The notes beneath the pieces were generated by a model, which had not been told where the DNA came from, did no database searches, and saw only the letters and a list, made by a program, of their open reading frames with translations. A program made the position numbers and the translations under genes. DNA of 15,559 bases from an uncultured Oscillospiraceae bacterium. GTDB lineage: Bacteria; Bacillota_A; Clostridia; Oscillospirales; Oscillospiraceae. Shown here piece after piece: positions 14,575-15,559 of this stretch; position 1 is the stretch's first letter, and the number at the start of each line of letters is the position of its first letter. The stretch covers positions 1 through 15,559 of the forward strand of contig CAKTGD010000019.1 of the NCBI GenBank assembly GCA_934561335.1. Direction: 5' to 3'.

Positions 14575-14760
14575 CTTGATAAAATGTCGAAACATTCCCT
14601 TGGAGCTCCCCGCCCCCGGGTTCCGGGTTTCGTGTCGGGGCTAGCCGAACCTGCAATGTGCAGGCCTACACCAAGCACGGAGCTTGGAGGCAGTTTGCCC
14701 GCGGTTCTGTTTCGCAAGCCTAATGTAACAGCCCCCACCCGGTATGTAAATAGATTAGCC
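14575..14760 (-). promoter_or_regulatory. Structured leader RNA upstream of the SLH fragment, possible riboswitch
   Basis: The minus-strand leader contains several tight hairpins in a row: CCAAGC/GCTTGG (14671-14687), perfect CCTGCA/TGCAGG with a 3-nt loop (14650-14664) and CCCGG/CCGGG (about 14615-14627). The last is enclosed by a longer CCCCG/CGGGG pairing reaching towards 14643. GC content is far above the flanking DNA. Conserved-looking single-stranded stretches such as CGACACGAAACCCGG lie between the stems. This density of structure right before a surface-protein gene suggests a cis-regulatory RNA. It was compared from memory with c-di-AMP, c-di-GMP and cobalamin riboswitches without a convincing match. 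The promoter was not resolved. Confidence 0.45.
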
Positions 14761-14890
14761 GTCATTGTAACTAAAACGCAAAATAGTGACGTTTTTTCGC
14801 CAAAACAGCATCACAGTTCATATTTTAATGGTAACAAGTTCGCGAATTGAAAGTCCTCCTTTTATGGAAATTATCCGTATGATACAGCTA

Positions 14891-15433
14891 TCAAGGCTCT
14901 GGTGGAGGAAGTCTGTATCGCTTGCCATCCAGAATCAATTTCCCATCAGACACCATATTCCGAAGGATATATGTGGCTTGTGTCGGTACAATATTAAGTA
15001 ACTCTGTCAGCTCCCGACGCTGGGCCGTTCCATGTTCTTTTATGTAGTTGATCACAGTACTATACTGTTCCTCCGGCGGTACAATTCTCTCAGGAGGAAA
15101 ATAGCGAGTTCCGATTCGGATGAGCTGTTGGCTTTCCTGTAACGCCATCAACTGCCGCCAAGCCGTTGCCTTTGAAATATGCAAAAGCTCCATTGCGTTT
15201 TCCCGTGTCAGAAAGCCGTGCTCCTTCGCATAGGAAATCAGGGTTTTACCCCCTTCCAAATGAACCGCCCAGGTATACAAAGTCCGAAGATCCACATCAC
15301 CCAAGCCACCCCGGATCAGTGCAGTTTGACACAATACGGTCAGGCGGGAAATATCCATCGGGTGACCGGTGGACGGCGCGACAAAAATACGGGGTTCGTT
15401 GAATTTGGCCTGCTTTTTATAAACGTCCCCCAT
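14891..15433 (-). pseudogene. Tyrosine-recombinase-like C-terminal piece with tandem winged-helix domains, 5'-truncated
   Basis: Roughly 180 residues. The first part (PRIFVAPSTGHPMDISRLTV ... GGLGDVDLRTLYTWAV) follows the pattern of phage-integrase catalytic domains just before and at the HxLR box, but the box reads VDLRTLY instead of HDLRHTF. The rest appears to be two winged helix-turn-helix units, LISYAKEHGFLTRENAMELL ... IRIGTRYFP and TVINYIKEHGTAQRRELTEL ... LILDGKRYRLP. No nucleophilic tyrosine in an integrase setting was found. The frame continues upstream to 15499, but that part is antisense to another integrase fragment, so the true N-terminus is missing. It may be an integrase-derived DNA-binding regulator. 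The domain reading is by eye and moderately uncertain. Confidence 0.5.
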
Positions 15434-15559
15434 GTATGACCCGGACGCTTTCCGTCGAACCCATGATAAAATTCTGAAAGCTATCGGCGCGGAGCACATC
15501 CGGTTCCACGACCTCAGACATACCTTCGCAACGCTGTCGCTGAAAAGCGGGGTGGACGT
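15423..15559 (+). pseudogene. Tyrosine recombinase (phage-type integrase) fragment, runs off the window
   Basis: The plus-strand frame from ACG TCC CCC ATG TAT reads MYDPDAFRRTHDKILKAIGA and then EHIRFHDLRHTFATLSLKSG VDV to the window end. HDLRHTFAT is the box II signature of active tyrosine recombinases, carrying the catalytic His and Arg. A TAA stop at 15420-15422 stands just upstream, so the N-terminal core-binding part and the first catalytic Arg are not connected. The gene is 5'-truncated at the same point where the minus-strand neighbour loses its N-terminus. The nucleophilic tyrosine would lie beyond the window. Confidence 0.72.

Noticed and set aside
14600..14745. Calling the SLH leader a c-di-AMP (ydaO) riboswitch
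   Set aside because: Only short stretches such as CCCGACA and AACC resemble it; the GGGGGACC and GGGGTGAAT cores were not found.
14855..14861. AAGGAGG on the minus strand as the start of a small gene
   Set aside because: No start codon follows at suitable distance with a meaningful frame; at most an orphan ribosome binding site of a deleted gene.
1..15559. CRISPR array, tRNA or rRNA genes
   Set aside because: No regularly spaced identical repeats of CRISPR size and no recognisable tRNA arms or rRNA segments on either strand.

Overview
The window looks like chromosome from a low-oxygen gut Firmicute of the Clostridia, most likely an Oscillospiraceae-type organism. This is inferred from the strong AGGAGG ribosome binding sites, the G/C-ending codon use of several genes, the S-layer-homology (SLH) fragment, the MsmK-type sugar ATPase, and the relaxase, C40 peptidase and group II intron pieces typical of clostridial conjugative elements. 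No species can be fixed from the sequence alone.

Left edge (1-1130): gene debris and terminators. It holds an array of short direct repeats like those at some insertion-sequence ends, the last ~50 residues of a metallophosphoesterase on the minus strand, and the last ~83 residues of a dipeptide epimerase (enolase superfamily) on the plus strand. The two fragments abut near 530. An AT-rich intergenic region follows.

Centre (1133-10461): a complete maltodextrin uptake and breakdown operon in one direction. A clear promoter with a LacI-type operator at its start point precedes a binding lipoprotein, two permeases, a LacI-family regulator, 4-alpha-glucanotransferase (MalQ), alpha-glucan phosphorylase (GlgP) and the transport ATPase (MsmK/UgpC type). 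The lipoprotein and permeases with the ATPase import linear alpha-glucans. MalQ reshuffles short chains and releases glucose, and GlgP makes glucose-1-phosphate. Having the ATPase in the operon makes the locus self-contained. A 14-bp hairpin without a U tract lies between the binding-protein and first permease genes and may help set their ratio. Base composition changes abruptly between segments, including inside malQ.

Right part (10462-15559): an eroded mobile-element graveyard. It contains a relaxase remnant with an in-frame stop, the tail of an XRE regulator, and a C40 (NlpC/P60) peptidase domain split by a full-length 2775-nt group II intron encoding a reverse transcriptase/maturase with an HNH domain. 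The intron enters seven bases after the catalytic cysteine codon; precise excision restores DCSGF in frame. Upstream of the C40 domain lie fused 5' pieces of a ribbon-helix-helix-like gene and an SLH surface-protein gene with a structured leader RNA. At the extreme right two head-to-head tyrosine-recombinase-like pieces have both lost their N-termini.

The most notable items are the cleanly reconstructable intron in a catalytic motif, the SLH/RHH/C40 mosaic with its structured leader, and the integrase-like protein with a tandem winged-helix tail.
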